64,000 nucleotides of DNA, taken from an uncultured Lachnospiraceae bacterium. GTDB lineage: Bacteria > Bacillota > Clostridia > Lachnospirales > Lachnospiraceae. A model generated the notes under the pieces. The model saw nothing but the letters and a program-made list of their open reading frames with translations, searched no databases and was not told the origin of the DNA. Numbering within the stretch: the first letter of the stretch is position 1; every line of letters begins with the position of its first letter. Shown here in pieces: positions 24,215 through 33,764 of this stretch. The position numbers were made by a program, and so were the translations under genes. The stretch covers positions 1 to 64,000 of the forward strand of contig CAJUEY010000004.1 in the NCBI GenBank assembly GCA_910585825.1, read 5' to 3'.

Positions 24215-24826
24215 ATGTATTCATATATCAAAGGAACATTAGAAGAAATTGCAGAAGGAGAGATTGTAGTAGACAATCATGGAATCGGCTATCAGATTCA
24301 GACGCCGGCAAATATGATTGATTCTCTGCCGGCTGTCGGCGGAGAGGTAAAAATCTATACGTATCTTCATGTAAAAGAAGACGGAATCGCCTTGTTTGGT
24401 TTTCCTGCAAAAGACGGTTTAAATGTTTTTAAATTATTGCTCAGGGTAAACGGGATCGGGCCAAAGGGGGCGCTCGGCATTTTATCCGTGCTTTCTACAG
24501 ATGATCTGCGGTTTGCCGTTATCGGAGGAGATGCCAAGGCCATTGCCAAAGCGCCGGGAATCGGTGCAAAATCGGCTCAGCGGATTATTCTGGAATTAAA
24601 AGATAAGCTGAATCTGGAGGATGTGCTGGGAGGTTTCGATGAAGAAGGGAAATCTGCTCCCATTTCCGCTGCAAATACGGTTAAAAACGAAGCAGTACAG
24701 GCTCTTACGGCTCTTGGCTATTCTTCTTCCGAGGCTCTGGCGGCATTGGCCAAAGTGGAAATTTCGGAAGATGCGGATGTGGAGTCTGTTTTAAAAGCAG
24801 CCTTAAAGCAGATGGCATTTTTATAA
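24215..24826 (+). CDS. ruvA: Holliday junction branch migration complex subunit RuvA
   Basis: 203 residues. An N-terminal OB domain (YSYIKGTLEEIAEGEIVVDN) is followed by helix-hairpin-helix motifs (LLRVNGIGPKGALGIL, APGIGAKSAQRIILELKDKL) and the C-terminal domain III that touches RuvB. It holds the four-way junction open. It is 10 bp upstream of ruvB. Confidence 0.97.
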   Translation: MYSYIKGTLEEIAEGEIVVDNHGIGYQIQTPANMIDSLPAVGGEVKIYTYLHVKEDGIALFGFPAKDGLNVFKLLLRVNGIGPKGALGILSVLSTDDLRFAVIGGDAKAIAKAPGIGAKSAQRIILELKDKLNLEDVLGGFDEEGKSAPISAANTVKNEAVQALTALGYSSSEALAALAKVEISEDADVESVLKAALKQMAFL

Positions 24827-24836
24827 GGAGTAAGGA

Positions 24837-25829
24837 ATGGAAGATCGCATCATATCGACACAGATACAGGAAGAAGATCAAAAAATAGAAACCAGCCTTC
24901 GTCCTAAGACATTGGATGATTATATCGGACAGGCAAAAACAAAAGAAAATTTAAAAGTATATATTGAGGCTGCAAAGCTGAGAAACGAGGCGTTGGATCA
25001 TGTGCTTTTTTTCGGCCCGCCGGGGCTTGGAAAAACCACCTTAGCCGGTATCATTGCCAATGAAATGGGAACGCATATGAAAGTGACCAGCGGTCCCGCG
25101 ATTGGAAAACCGGGAGAAATGGCAGCAATTTTGAGCAATCTCCACGAAGGCGATCTGCTTTTTGTGGATGAGATACACAGATTGAATCGCCAGGTGGAAG
25201 AAGTGCTTTATCCGGCTATGGAAGATTACGTGATAGATATTATGATCGGAAAAGGCGCGACGGCGAGGTCTATTCGTCTGGATTTGCCGAAATTTACTTT
25301 GGTAGGCGCCACCACCAGAGCAGGACTTTTGTCTGCGCCCCTTAGAGATCGTTTTGGAGTGGTACATCATTTGGAATTTTACACGGTAGAGGAATTGAAG
25401 ACGATCATCCTGCATTCTGCTGCCAAATTAGAAGTTGCCATTGATGAGGAAGGGGCAGTGGAACTAGCAAAAAGGAGCAGAGGAACCCCCAGGATTGCCA
25501 ACCGGTTTTTAAAGAGAGTAAGAGATTTTGCGCAGGTAAGATACAATGGATGCATTACAAAGGAAGTAGCCTCCCTTGCACTGGATCTGTTGGAAGTGGA
25601 CACATACGGCCTGGATACCAATGACAGAAATATTCTTCTTACCATTATGGAGAAATTTTCCGGAGGACCGGTGGGACTGGATACCCTTGCGGCCGCAATC
25701 GGTGAAGATGCGGGAACAATCGAAGATGTTTATGAGCCGTTTCTTGTAAAAAACGGATTTATCAACCGCACGCCAAAGGGAAGAGTGGCGACAGATCTTG
25801 CTTTTACACATTTCGGGCTTGCAAGATAA
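24837..25829 (+). CDS. ruvB: Holliday junction branch migration helicase RuvB
   Basis: 330 residues. AAA+ motor with Walker A FGPPGLGKTTLA, Walker B LLFVDEIHRL and sensor 1 LVGATTRAG, then the winged-helix C-terminal domain with RTPKGRVAT. It drives branch migration with RuvA. ruvC is not in this window. A promoter and hairpin for zapA follow. Confidence 0.97.
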   Translation: MEDRIISTQIQEEDQKIETSLRPKTLDDYIGQAKTKENLKVYIEAAKLRNEALDHVLFFGPPGLGKTTLAGIIANEMGTHMKVTSGPAIGKPGEMAAILSNLHEGDLLFVDEIHRLNRQVEEVLYPAMEDYVIDIMIGKGATARSIRLDLPKFTLVGATTRAGLLSAPLRDRFGVVHHLEFYTVEELKTIILHSAAKLEVAIDEEGAVELAKRSRGTPRIANRFLKRVRDFAQVRYNGCITKEVASLALDLLEVDTYGLDTNDRNILLTIMEKFSGGPVGLDTLAAAIGEDAGTIEDVYEPFLVKNGFINRTPKGRVATDLAFTHFGLAR

Positions 25830-25847
25830 GTCGGCAAAGTATAAAAT
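25819..25847 (+). promoter_or_regulatory. Putative promoter of zapA
   Basis: TTGCAA (25819-25824), 17 bases, TAAAAT (25842-25847), overlapping the end of ruvB. It lies about 90 bp upstream of the zapA start. Confidence 0.4.
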
Positions 25848-25861
25848 AGAGTGAAGAGAAA

Positions 25862-25896
25862 GCGCAGCTATGCAGCCAAAGACCGAATAGCTGCGC
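25862..25896 (+). promoter_or_regulatory. Perfect 10-bp hairpin in the zapA leader
   Basis: GCGCAGCTAT (25862-25871) pairs perfectly with ATAGCTGCGC (25887-25896) across a 15-base loop. No T run follows, so it is not a simple terminator. It lies 39 bases before the zapA ATG. Confidence 0.5.
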
Positions 25897-25934
25897 GAAA
25901 GCAGATATAAGGATGAAAACAGGGGAGGAAACGT

Positions 25935-26372
25935 ATGTCATCGAAATCCAGTACGGAAGTGATTATTGGGGGTAAGATGTATACGCTGAGCGGATACGAA
26001 GGGGAAGAGTACCTGCAGCGCGTTGCAGCATATATCAACAATAAGATAAATGAATTTAACGATATAGAAGATATTCGGCGTTTTTCCGTAGATATGAAAT
26101 CTGTTCTGGTGGAACTGAATATTGCAGATGATTATTTTAAAGCGAAGGACAGAATCGAGAAACTGGAACGGGAATTAGAGAGAAAAGAAAAAGAACTTTA
26201 TGAGCTGAAGAATGATTTGATTTCAGAACAGATGAAAGCGGAGACGAATGAGGAGACTGCCCGGGGATTGGAGCTGCAGAACAAAGAACTAATGCTGCAG
26301 AAAGTGAAATTAGAGTCGGCTTTGGAAGAGGCGCTGCTTGATAAAGATACCAAAAAATCCGGAAAGAAGTAG
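25935..26372 (+). CDS. zapA: Cell division protein ZapA
   Basis: 145 residues. The N-terminal ZapA domain has EVIIGGKMYTLSGYEGEEYL and RVAAYINNKINEF, then a long coiled coil (~75-140). ZapA crosslinks FtsZ filaments. The coiled coil is longer than in B. subtilis ZapA (85 aa), as in many Clostridia. ATG 25935 has GGGGAGG upstream. A terminator follows the stop at once, so it is likely a single-gene unit. Confidence 0.88.
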   Translation: MSSKSSTEVIIGGKMYTLSGYEGEEYLQRVAAYINNKINEFNDIEDIRRFSVDMKSVLVELNIADDYFKAKDRIEKLERELERKEKELYELKNDLISEQMKAETNEETARGLELQNKELMLQKVKLESALEEALLDKDTKKSGKK

Positions 26373-26399
26373 GGGGACGAGAAACTTCGTTCCCTTTTT
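26373..26399 (+). terminator. Rho-independent terminator after zapA
   Basis: GGGGACGA (26373-26380) pairs with TCGTTCCC (26387-26394, one G-T pair) and TTTTT follows. Confidence 0.75.
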
Positions 26400-26437
26400 A
26401 CATGTTATCAATAACCGGATAAAGAACGGAGACAGAT

Positions 26438-28774
26438 ATGGAACGGTCAAAGAAATTAGAACTTTTAGCTCCGGCAGGAAATTTAGAGACGCTAAAGGCT
26501 GTGATTTATGCAGGAGCAGACGCCGTTTATTTTGGCGGCGGCCGGTTTGGAGCAAGAGCTTATGCCGGAAACTTAAATCAGGAAGAAGTGTTAGAGGCAA
26601 TTGATTTCGGGCATATTCACGGCAGGAAAACAATGCTTGCCGTGAATACGCTTTTAAAAGAAGAGGAACTCAAAGAGCAGCTCTATGAATATCTTCTGCC
26701 TTATTATGATCAGGGGCTGGATGCAGTGATTGTGCAGGATTTCGGCGTGATGCAGTTTATCCGCAGACATTTTCCGGGAATGGCCGTACATGCCAGTACT
26801 CAGATGTCAGTGACAAGTGCGGAGGGGGCAGAGTTTCTGGCGCAGAAAGGAGCGTCCCGTGTAGTATTGGCGCGCGAATTGTCTGTTACAGAAATACAGA
26901 AGATATACCGGGAAGTTCCTGAATTTTTGGAATTGGAAAGCTTTGTACACGGAGCTCTTTGTTACAGTTATTCCGGGCAATGTCTTTTTTCCAGCCTCTT
27001 AGGGGGAAGGAGCGGCAACAGAGGCCGCTGCGCCCAGCCCTGCCGGCTTTCTTATGAGGTATACGGGGCAGATTTTCAAAAGCAAAGCGACAGGCGGCAC
27101 AGTTATCCTTTGAGTCCGAAAGATCTTTGCACGATCGAACTGCTCCCTCAGCTGGCCAAAAGCGGTGTTTATTCTTTTAAAATTGAGGGAAGAATGAAAC
27201 AGACAGAATATGCGGCGGGAGTGGTTTCGGTTTATCGTAATTATATGGACCGCTATCTGAATTATGGGGAAAAAGATTACAAGGTATCGGAAAAGGATCA
27301 GAAGAAGCTTTTTGATTTTGGCAGCCGGTGCGGGTTTACCCAGGGATATTACAAACAGAAGAACGGTCCGGATATGATCACCTTTTCCAAATCAGCCCAT
27401 GAAAATAAAGGGGAATCATCTCAGGGCTTATGGGAAGAAAAGAAAGAGAAGATCAAAGGAAGTATCAAAATACGAAAAGATGAGCCGATAAAATTAGTGG
27501 TGTCTTTTCGAGATGCTAAGGCCGCTGCGTTCGGTGAAACGCCAAAACCGGCAGAAAAGCGGCCGCTTACAGAGGAAATGCTGAAATCTAAGCTGAACAA
27601 AACGGGAAATACGCCCTTTGCCTTTGAAGAAATGGAGATTGACCTGGATGACGGTCTGTTCTTGTCCATGACATCCATCAATGAATTGAGGCGACATGCT
27701 TTAGAACAGTTAAAAGAGGCCTGTTTGAGCAAATACCGCAGAAGAAGAGGAAAGGAGCGGGGCGTATTGGGATGCCCGGAGGCTGCGCCCTTGGAAATTC
27801 CCGGATTAAACCAAAAAGCGCAGGAGCAGAAAGAACCACCCGACAGAACACCTTTTGTATGCGGATATCCATTCCTCTGCTGGGAAATGTATGGAAATGG
27901 AAAAGTGTCCGGGCAAAAGATTTTCCTAAACGGATCTATAGAACAGGAAGAACAGATCTTTCCCCTTCTGGATAGTTCTGTGGTTTCGAGAATTTATATT
28001 GACAGCAGTGTTTTTTCCAGAAAAGAGACCATAGACAAATTAGAGGAGTTTTCCGCACAGGCACAGAAACGGAAGAAAAAAATATATTATATATTGCCGG
28101 CCGTTTTCAGATGCCATACAGCCGCATTTTATCAGGCTGTTCTGCACGACATGAAGGTGGACGGATTTCTGGTAAAAAGCTATGATGCACTGGCATTTCT
28201 TCTGAAAGAAAATATAGAACCGAAACGGATTCGGCTGGACCACAGTCTGTATACCTGGTCCACAGAGAGCAGAAATGCCTTCTACAGCTTGGGCATAGAA
28301 GGAGATACCGTTCCTTTGGAATTGAACCGAAAAGAAGTCAGAAAACGCAATAACAGAAACAGTGAAATGGTTATATACGGACATCAGCCCTTAATGACCA
28401 GCGCCCAGTGTATCAAGAAGAATCTGACGGGCTGTGACCACAGATCGGAACTCTGTTATTTAAAAGACCGGTACGGCGTTTTCTTTCCGGTGAAAAACCA
28501 TTGTAATGAATGTTATAATGTAATTTATAATTCCAGGCCGCTGCAGCTGCTTTCTATATTGGAGGAGCTTAAAAGTTTCGGCATTGCATCTTTCCGCCTC
28601 TCCTTCACAACAGAAACAAAGGGGCAGGCAGAAGAGATTTTGAACGTTTATGAAAAACATCCGGTTTTTCAGGTCAAAGAGGGGCAGGCAGAAAAAGAAA
28701 TGCCGGATTTCATGGAAGTTGAAATGCCAAAAATAGAATATACATACGGTCATTATAAAAGAGGCGTAGAATAG
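26438..28774 (+). CDS. U32 family peptidase-like protein with DUF3656 domain (long form)
   Basis: 778 residues. The N-terminal U32 domain has ELLAPAGNLETLKAVIYAGA and ALCYSYSGQCLFSSLLGGRS with RGRCAQPCR; the Cys cluster continues with CNECYNVIYN near the C-terminus. The middle (~370-440) matches the DUF3656 region. Related proteins (TrhP/YegQ, RlhA) hydroxylate tRNA U34 or 23S rRNA rather than cut peptides, so an RNA-modification role is more likely than a protease role (inference from family). It starts a run with the SEDS and PBP genes, 8 bp upstream of the first. Confidence 0.88.
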   Translation: MERSKKLELLAPAGNLETLKAVIYAGADAVYFGGGRFGARAYAGNLNQEEVLEAIDFGHIHGRKTMLAVNTLLKEEELKEQLYEYLLPYYDQGLDAVIVQDFGVMQFIRRHFPGMAVHASTQMSVTSAEGAEFLAQKGASRVVLARELSVTEIQKIYREVPEFLELESFVHGALCYSYSGQCLFSSLLGGRSGNRGRCAQPCRLSYEVYGADFQKQSDRRHSYPLSPKDLCTIELLPQLAKSGVYSFKIEGRMKQTEYAAGVVSVYRNYMDRYLNYGEKDYKVSEKDQKKLFDFGSRCGFTQGYYKQKNGPDMITFSKSAHENKGESSQGLWEEKKEKIKGSIKIRKDEPIKLVVSFRDAKAAAFGETPKPAEKRPLTEEMLKSKLNKTGNTPFAFEEMEIDLDDGLFLSMTSINELRRHALEQLKEACLSKYRRRRGKERGVLGCPEAAPLEIPGLNQKAQEQKEPPDRTPFVCGYPFLCWEMYGNGKVSGQKIFLNGSIEQEEQIFPLLDSSVVSRIYIDSSVFSRKETIDKLEEFSAQAQKRKKKIYYILPAVFRCHTAAFYQAVLHDMKVDGFLVKSYDALAFLLKENIEPKRIRLDHSLYTWSTESRNAFYSLGIEGDTVPLELNRKEVRKRNNRNSEMVIYGHQPLMTSAQCIKKNLTGCDHRSELCYLKDRYGVFFPVKNHCNECYNVIYNSRPLQLLSILEELKSFGIASFRLSFTTETKGQAEEILNVYEKHPVFQVKEGQAEKEMPDFMEVEMPKIEYTYGHYKRGVE

Positions 28775-28782
28775 AGGGATTT

Positions 28783-30147
28783 ATGAGCAGTATATTTTGT
28801 GAAGTATCTAAATATCTGATGATCATATTTTTTGCACTGTATACCTGGTCGTGTTTTTCTGTTTTTAAAAGAAAAGACAAAGAACGTCAGAAAGCCATTT
28901 TCCGCCGTCAGAATCTTTTGATGTTTCTGTTTCATTTAGACGGATATATGGTTTTGTACGACCAGACGGAAAATCTGCAGGTTTTATTGTTTTACGGGGC
29001 GCAGGTGATTTTTTTCCTGATTGTGATCAGCAGTTATAAATTGTTATATGAACAATCCGCACAGCTTTTGGTAAACAATATGTGCATGCTGATGTCTATT
29101 GGATTTCTGATTCTGACCAGGTTGTCCTATGAAAAAGCGATTAAGCAGTTTACGATTGCAGTGGGATCTATGATCCTTGCACTGGGCATCCCGTTTTTGA
29201 TTCAGAAGATTCGTTTTATCCGAAAAATGACATGGCTCTATGCTGGCGTTGGACTGCTGGCTCTGGCAGTTGTTGCCGTACTGGGGGCAGCCAGTTATGG
29301 TGCAAAAATATCTTTTACTATATTTGGAATTACCATTCAGCCTTCCGAATTTGTAAAAATTATTTTTGTGTTTTTTGTGGCTGGTATGTTTCATCAGTCC
29401 AGAGAATTTAAGCAGGTAGTCATTACCACGGTTGCTGCAGCAGCCCATGTGATCATTCTGGTGGCCTCCAAAGATCTGGGAGGAGCATTGATCTTTTTCG
29501 TGGTATATATTGTAATGCTGTATGTGGCAACCGGAAATCCCTTTTATTTTATTGGAGGGCTTGCATCCGGTTCCGTGGCTGCTGTGATCGCATACAGACT
29601 GTTTGCCCATATACGGGTAAGAGTTGTGGCATGGCAGGACCCTTTAAGCGTCATTGACAATGAGGGATATCAGGTGTGCCAGTCTTTGTTTGCTATTGGC
29701 ACCGGAGGATGGTTTGGTTCCGGATTAAACCAGGGAATGCCGGAAAAAATTCCGAAAGTAGAGCAGGATGTGGTTTTCTCTGCTGTTTCGGAGGAGTTGG
29801 GCGGTATTTTTGCCATATGTTTGATTATGGTCTGCATGAGCTGTTTTATGATGTTTCTTAATATTGCGATGCAGCTAAAAGACGATTTTTATAAACTGGT
29901 TGCGCTGGGACTTGGTACAACCTATGGATTTCAGGTATTTCTGACCATTGGAGGGGTGATTAAATTTATCCCTTCTACCGGAGTGACGCTGCCATTGATC
30001 AGTTACGGAGGCAGTTCGCTGCTGAGTACGATTATTTTGTTTGCCATTATTCAGGGCTTCTATATTCTAAGAGAGAAAGAAGGAAAACAAAATGGACAAA
30101 AATATACAAAAAACGCCGAAAAAGAAAAAAAGGTCTTCCGTGAATAA
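28783..30147 (+). CDS. SEDS family glycosyltransferase (FtsW/RodA/SpoVE type)
   Basis: 454 residues with about ten or eleven membrane segments. SEDS signatures are QPSEFVKIIFVFF, a catalytic Asp region SKDLGGALIFF, and PLISYGGSSLLSTII. SEDS proteins polymerise lipid II into glycan strands with a partner class B PBP. The next gene is such a PBP and overlaps by 56 bases, so they form a pair. Whether it serves elongation, division or sporulation cannot be told from sequence. The N-terminal ~60 residues are longer than in RodA. Confidence 0.9.
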   Translation: MSSIFCEVSKYLMIIFFALYTWSCFSVFKRKDKERQKAIFRRQNLLMFLFHLDGYMVLYDQTENLQVLLFYGAQVIFFLIVISSYKLLYEQSAQLLVNNMCMLMSIGFLILTRLSYEKAIKQFTIAVGSMILALGIPFLIQKIRFIRKMTWLYAGVGLLALAVVAVLGAASYGAKISFTIFGITIQPSEFVKIIFVFFVAGMFHQSREFKQVVITTVAAAAHVIILVASKDLGGALIFFVVYIVMLYVATGNPFYFIGGLASGSVAAVIAYRLFAHIRVRVVAWQDPLSVIDNEGYQVCQSLFAIGTGGWFGSGLNQGMPEKIPKVEQDVVFSAVSEELGGIFAICLIMVCMSCFMMFLNIAMQLKDDFYKLVALGLGTTYGFQVFLTIGGVIKFIPSTGVTLPLISYGGSSLLSTIILFAIIQGFYILREKEGKQNGQKYTKNAEKEKKVFRE

Positions 30148-31555
30148 CCGGGAATTTGCTGTGATTACCTATTGTTTTATTGGATTGTTTTTGTGTACCA
30201 TGGGATATTTTGCCTATTTTCAGGTAGTAAAAAGCGAGGATTTTATCAATAATCCTTACAATTCCAGGCAGGAGAATTTTGAAAAATCCATTGTCAGAGG
30301 CAAAATTCTGGCAGCGGGGGGAGAAGTGCTGGCGGAAACGGTTACCGATGCAGAGGGAAATGAAATGCGGTCCTACCCTTATTCCAATATTTTCTCCCAT
30401 ATTGTGGGATATTCGACAAAAGATTATGGACGTTCCGGAATTGAATCCTGGGCGAACTTTAATCTCCTTAGGTCCAATGCATTTTTTCTGGAAAAAACCA
30501 TGGACCGGGTGACAGAAGAGAAAAGCATTGGAGACAATGTAGTCACTACCTTGGACTTGTCTCTGCAGAATGCGGCATATCAGGCTCTTGGGAATTACAA
30601 AGGAGCGATCGTTGTTATGGAGCCTGCTACGGGAAAAATTCTGGCCATGGTATCCAAGCCGGATTTTGATCCGAATACCATATCCGAAAACTGGGATACA
30701 ATCGTAGCAGATGAAAATTCCGATTCTGTGCTCCTGAATCGGGCGTCTCAGGGCTTATATCCGCCGGGATCTACCTTTAAAATTTTAACCGCGTTGGAAT
30801 ACATCAGAGAGAATCCCGGGGATTATCAGAATTATACTTATAACTGCGGCGGAACGATTCAGGAAGGCAGCAGCAAGCTAAGCTGTTTTAGCGGAGAAGT
30901 GCATGGAACTGTAGATTTGGAACGTTCCTTTGTCAAATCCTGCAATACATCCTTTGCTAATATCGGGCTGTCATTGAATGCAGATCAATTTGCCAATACC
31001 TGCAGGGAAATGTTGTTTAATGAAAGTCTTCCGGCAGAAAAATTAGAAACGTCCAAGAGCAGTTTTGTATTAAACAAAGATTCTTCCACCAGCGAAGTGA
31101 TGGAAACGGCCATTGGGCAGGGGAAAACCCTGATGACGCCCCTTCATATGATGATGATTGCCGGCGCAGTTGCCAATAACGGCGTGCTGATGAAGCCTTA
31201 TGTGATTGATTCTACGGAAAATCATGACGGCGGTACGGTAAAAACATACTCTGCCACGGAATACGGAAGACTTATGACAGAAGAGGAGGCCCATATTCTG
31301 CAGGAATATATGAAAGAAACGGCAAGAAACGGCACTGCCTCCAAATTAAGCGGCATGAGCTATGAGGCATACGGCAAAACCGGTTCCGCAGAATTTGGAA
31401 CCAACAAAGGAGACAGCCATGCCTGGTTTGTAGGCTATGCCCACAGGGATGACAAAGAGGATATTGCCATTGCAGTAATTGTGGAAGGGGCGGGCTCCGG
31501 GAGCGGTTATGCAGTTCCGGCGGCCAAAAATGTGTTTGACGTCTATTACCAATAG
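30092..31555 (+). CDS. Class B penicillin-binding protein (transpeptidase) partner of the SEDS protein
   Basis: 487 residues. A lysine-rich cytoplasmic tail and one membrane segment (~22-46) are followed by a short dimerisation region and a transpeptidase domain with STFK (Ser227 nucleophile, Lys230), SCN (283-285) and KTG (429-431). It crosslinks peptidoglycan with the adjacent SEDS polymerase. At 487 residues it is short for the class, resembling the PbpA-like proteins of Clostridia and Actinobacteria. Its start, with AAGGAAAAC upstream, is inside the SEDS gene, so translation is coupled. Confidence 0.92.
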   Translation: MDKNIQKTPKKKKRSSVNNREFAVITYCFIGLFLCTMGYFAYFQVVKSEDFINNPYNSRQENFEKSIVRGKILAAGGEVLAETVTDAEGNEMRSYPYSNIFSHIVGYSTKDYGRSGIESWANFNLLRSNAFFLEKTMDRVTEEKSIGDNVVTTLDLSLQNAAYQALGNYKGAIVVMEPATGKILAMVSKPDFDPNTISENWDTIVADENSDSVLLNRASQGLYPPGSTFKILTALEYIRENPGDYQNYTYNCGGTIQEGSSKLSCFSGEVHGTVDLERSFVKSCNTSFANIGLSLNADQFANTCREMLFNESLPAEKLETSKSSFVLNKDSSTSEVMETAIGQGKTLMTPLHMMMIAGAVANNGVLMKPYVIDSTENHDGGTVKTYSATEYGRLMTEEEAHILQEYMKETARNGTASKLSGMSYEAYGKTGSAEFGTNKGDSHAWFVGYAHRDDKEDIAIAVIVEGAGSGSGYAVPAAKNVFDVYYQ

Positions 31556-31625
31556 TTCTTGCAACTCATCCCCAAAAGAGGTATACTTATCATTAAGTTT
31601 TAAAACCACATCAGGAGGTATTGCA

Positions 31626-32078
31626 ATGATAGAGGCAACAAGCTGTGGTGGTGTGGTAATTTTTCGTGGAAAGATTCTGGTGCTTTACAAGAACTACAGA
31701 AATAAATACGAGGGCTGGGTTCTGCCGAAGGGAACAGTGGAGCCGGGGGAAGAGTATAAAGAAACAGCTACCCGTGAAGTGTTAGAAGAAACAGGTGCAA
31801 AGGCATCTATCATCAAATATGTAGGAAAGAGCCAGTATTCCTTTACCGTACCGGAAGATACTGTGGAAAAAGAAGTGCACTGGTATCTGATGATGGCGGA
31901 CAGTTATTACAGTAAACCACAGAGGGAAGAATATTTTGCGGATTCGGGTTATTATAAATTTCACGAGGCATATCATTTACTGAAATTTGCCAACGAAAAG
32001 CAGATTTTGGAACGGGCTTATAATGAATATTTGGATCTGAGGAAGAGTAATTTATGGGGAAGTCATAAATATTTTTAG
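31626..32078 (+). CDS. Nudix hydrolase
   Basis: 150 residues. The Nudix box reads GTVEPGEEYKETATREVLEE then TGA (G-x5-E-x7-REVxEETG), complete. ATG 31626 has AGGAGG upstream. Substrate unknown; the fold is like the diadenosine/8-oxo-dGTP hydrolase type. It is the first gene of a group with an uncharacterised protein, DUF2953 and GerW. Confidence 0.9.
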   Translation: MIEATSCGGVVIFRGKILVLYKNYRNKYEGWVLPKGTVEPGEEYKETATREVLEETGAKASIIKYVGKSQYSFTVPEDTVEKEVHWYLMMADSYYSKPQREEYFADSGYYKFHEAYHLLKFANEKQILERAYNEYLDLRKSNLWGSHKYF

Positions 32079-32107
32079 CAGCATGACGGGAGTGATAGGA
32101 ATATTGC

Positions 32108-32434
32108 ATGAAGTGGCATAAGGATTTGTACACAGGAGAAAGCATACTGCAAAAACAGCGGAAAATAAAATGGAAGATTATGCATGGTGCAGGGCAGATT
32201 CGGGTATATGTGATCACACTGGCGTCGAACAGACAGAATCTTTTGGATATCATACCGGCGAGAGAACTTCTGCAGAAACACTATCCCAAAAGAAATCTTT
32301 ATGTGATCGGATTGGCCGGGAATTATCAGGAGGCTTTGGAAGTAGCCGGACATATTATCAATGATGTGTACAGTAAAACCGGAGATTTTGATGTCAGAGG
32401 ATATATCAGAGACGGCGGAAAGCAGGGCGTATGA
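32108..32434 (+). CDS. Conserved hypothetical protein (108 aa)
   Basis: Not recognised. The sequence has a basic N-terminus (KWHKDLYTGESILQKQRKIK), a strand-rich middle (IRVYVITLASNRQNLLDI) and ends YIRDGGKQGV. It overlaps the DUF2953 gene by 4 bases (ATGA) and lies 29 bp after the Nudix gene, which argues for a real, coupled gene. The layout Nudix, this protein, DUF2953, GerW suggests a sporulation or envelope setting but gives no function. Confidence 0.7.
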   Translation: MKWHKDLYTGESILQKQRKIKWKIMHGAGQIRVYVITLASNRQNLLDIIPARELLQKHYPKRNLYVIGLAGNYQEALEVAGHIINDVYSKTGDFDVRGYIRDGGKQGV

Positions 32435-33324
32435 GTATTGTATTTTTGATTTTAAAGATCATAGGAATTCTGCTTTTGGTTATTTTATGTCTGATCCTGT
32501 TGATTTTATTTCATCCCATTTTTTATCAGATCAAAGGAGAGGCAGAAGAGAAGATTTCGTTACAGGGATATTTTTGGTGGCTCTTTCAGATAATACGGTT
32601 AGAAGTTCGATGGATGGATCAGGAATTTAGTTTCAGACTGCGTATTTTTGGATTTTCTAAAAATTTGGGAGAGGAAGAAACAATGGAAGAGGATTCTGCG
32701 GAATCTGCGATGGATGAAAGAGCATCCGAAGGAGAGACGTTTCGGGAAGAAGAGGAAAAAAATCCCAAGGATGCGTCTGTTGTAGGAGAAAGAAATCCGG
32801 TAGAGACATCTGCTGTGGAAGAGGCAGAAAATCCGACAGAAACATCTGCTGTGGAAGAGGCGGATCGCCAGGCAGTGAAATCAGCTGCAGAAGAAAACAG
32901 CTCTCAGCAAGAGAAAAATGCAGACAAGCAGAAAAAAGCGAAAACAAACGAAAACGGAATTCTGGATCGTTTCAAAGAGTTTCGACAGGAGGCCTCGGAT
33001 GAAAGAAACCGTCAGGCGATATCTCATTTATGGAGGGAGCTGTGTTATCTGCTGGCGCATTTAAAACCCAAATATGTAAAAGCGGAGATTTTCTTTTCCA
33101 CTGGAGATCCGGCTTTGACGGGAGAAGTGACAGGAGCGCTCAGTCTGTTTCCTTTGATTTATCGTTATGATGCCCATATTTATCCGGATTTTTTGTCAGA
33201 GGAATTCTATATAAAAGGAAGCATGAAGATGAAAGGGCATATCGCAGTCTTTCATTTCCTGAAAATACTGATTCGTCTGTTTTTGGATAAAAATATAAAG
33301 AGACTATATTATAAATTTAAATAA
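32431..33324 (+). CDS. DUF2953 domain-containing membrane protein
   Basis: 297 residues. Two close N-terminal membrane segments (~4-35), a charged middle with near-repeats of the type EEAENPTETSAVEEA (~90-165), then a C-terminal DUF2953 domain (AHLKPKYVKAEIFFSTGDPA, then the end with LSEEFYIKG). B. subtilis has the same pair ytfI (DUF2953) and ytfJ/gerW. The Glu/Ala/Thr-rich tandem stretch is low complexity and probably varies between strains. Confidence 0.85.
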   Translation: MSIVFLILKIIGILLLVILCLILLILFHPIFYQIKGEAEEKISLQGYFWWLFQIIRLEVRWMDQEFSFRLRIFGFSKNLGEEETMEEDSAESAMDERASEGETFREEEEKNPKDASVVGERNPVETSAVEEAENPTETSAVEEADRQAVKSAAEENSSQQEKNADKQKKAKTNENGILDRFKEFRQEASDERNRQAISHLWRELCYLLAHLKPKYVKAEIFFSTGDPALTGEVTGALSLFPLIYRYDAHIYPDFLSEEFYIKGSMKMKGHIAVFHFLKILIRLFLDKNIKRLYYKFK

Positions 33325-33338
33325 CAGGAGGTTATCAA

Positions 33339-33764
33339 ATGGCAGATAATACATTTCATACAACAGTGGAGTCCTTATTTAAGGGAATGGACAGTTTTAT
33401 TACCACAAAGACCGTTGTAGGAGACGCAATTCATATTGGAGATACGATTATTCTTCCGCTGGTGGATGTCTCTTTTGGCGTAGCGGCGGGTGTGTTTTCC
33501 GGAGATAAGAAAAGTAACGGCGGCGGCGGTATGGGAGGAAAGGTGATGCCGAGCGCTGTACTGGTGATTTCAAACGGCACCACAAAGCTTGTCAATGTCA
33601 AGAATCAGGACGGCATCACAAAGGTTTTGGATATGGTGCCTGATTTTGTTAATAAATTTACCAACAAGGGAGATAAGGCTGCCGACGAAGATCCGGCGGC
33701 AAAGGAAAAAGCCGGAAAGGCGATGGAAGATATTCTTTCGGAATCCGTAAAAGAAAATGAATAG
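33339..33764 (+). CDS. gerW: Sporulation protein GerW (YtfJ)
   Basis: 141 residues with NTFHTTVESLFKGMDSFITT, then VVGDAIHIGDTIILPLVDVSFG, a Gly-rich stretch (GGGGMGGK) and the conserved VKNQDGITKVLDMVPDFV, all diagnostic of GerW. In B. subtilis YtfJ/GerW is a forespore protein needed for normal germination. An AGGAGG precedes the ATG at 33339, 14 bp after DUF2953. Confidence 0.93.
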   Translation: MADNTFHTTVESLFKGMDSFITTKTVVGDAIHIGDTIILPLVDVSFGVAAGVFSGDKKSNGGGGMGGKVMPSAVLVISNGTTKLVNVKNQDGITKVLDMVPDFVNKFTNKGDKAADEDPAAKEKAGKAMEDILSESVKENE

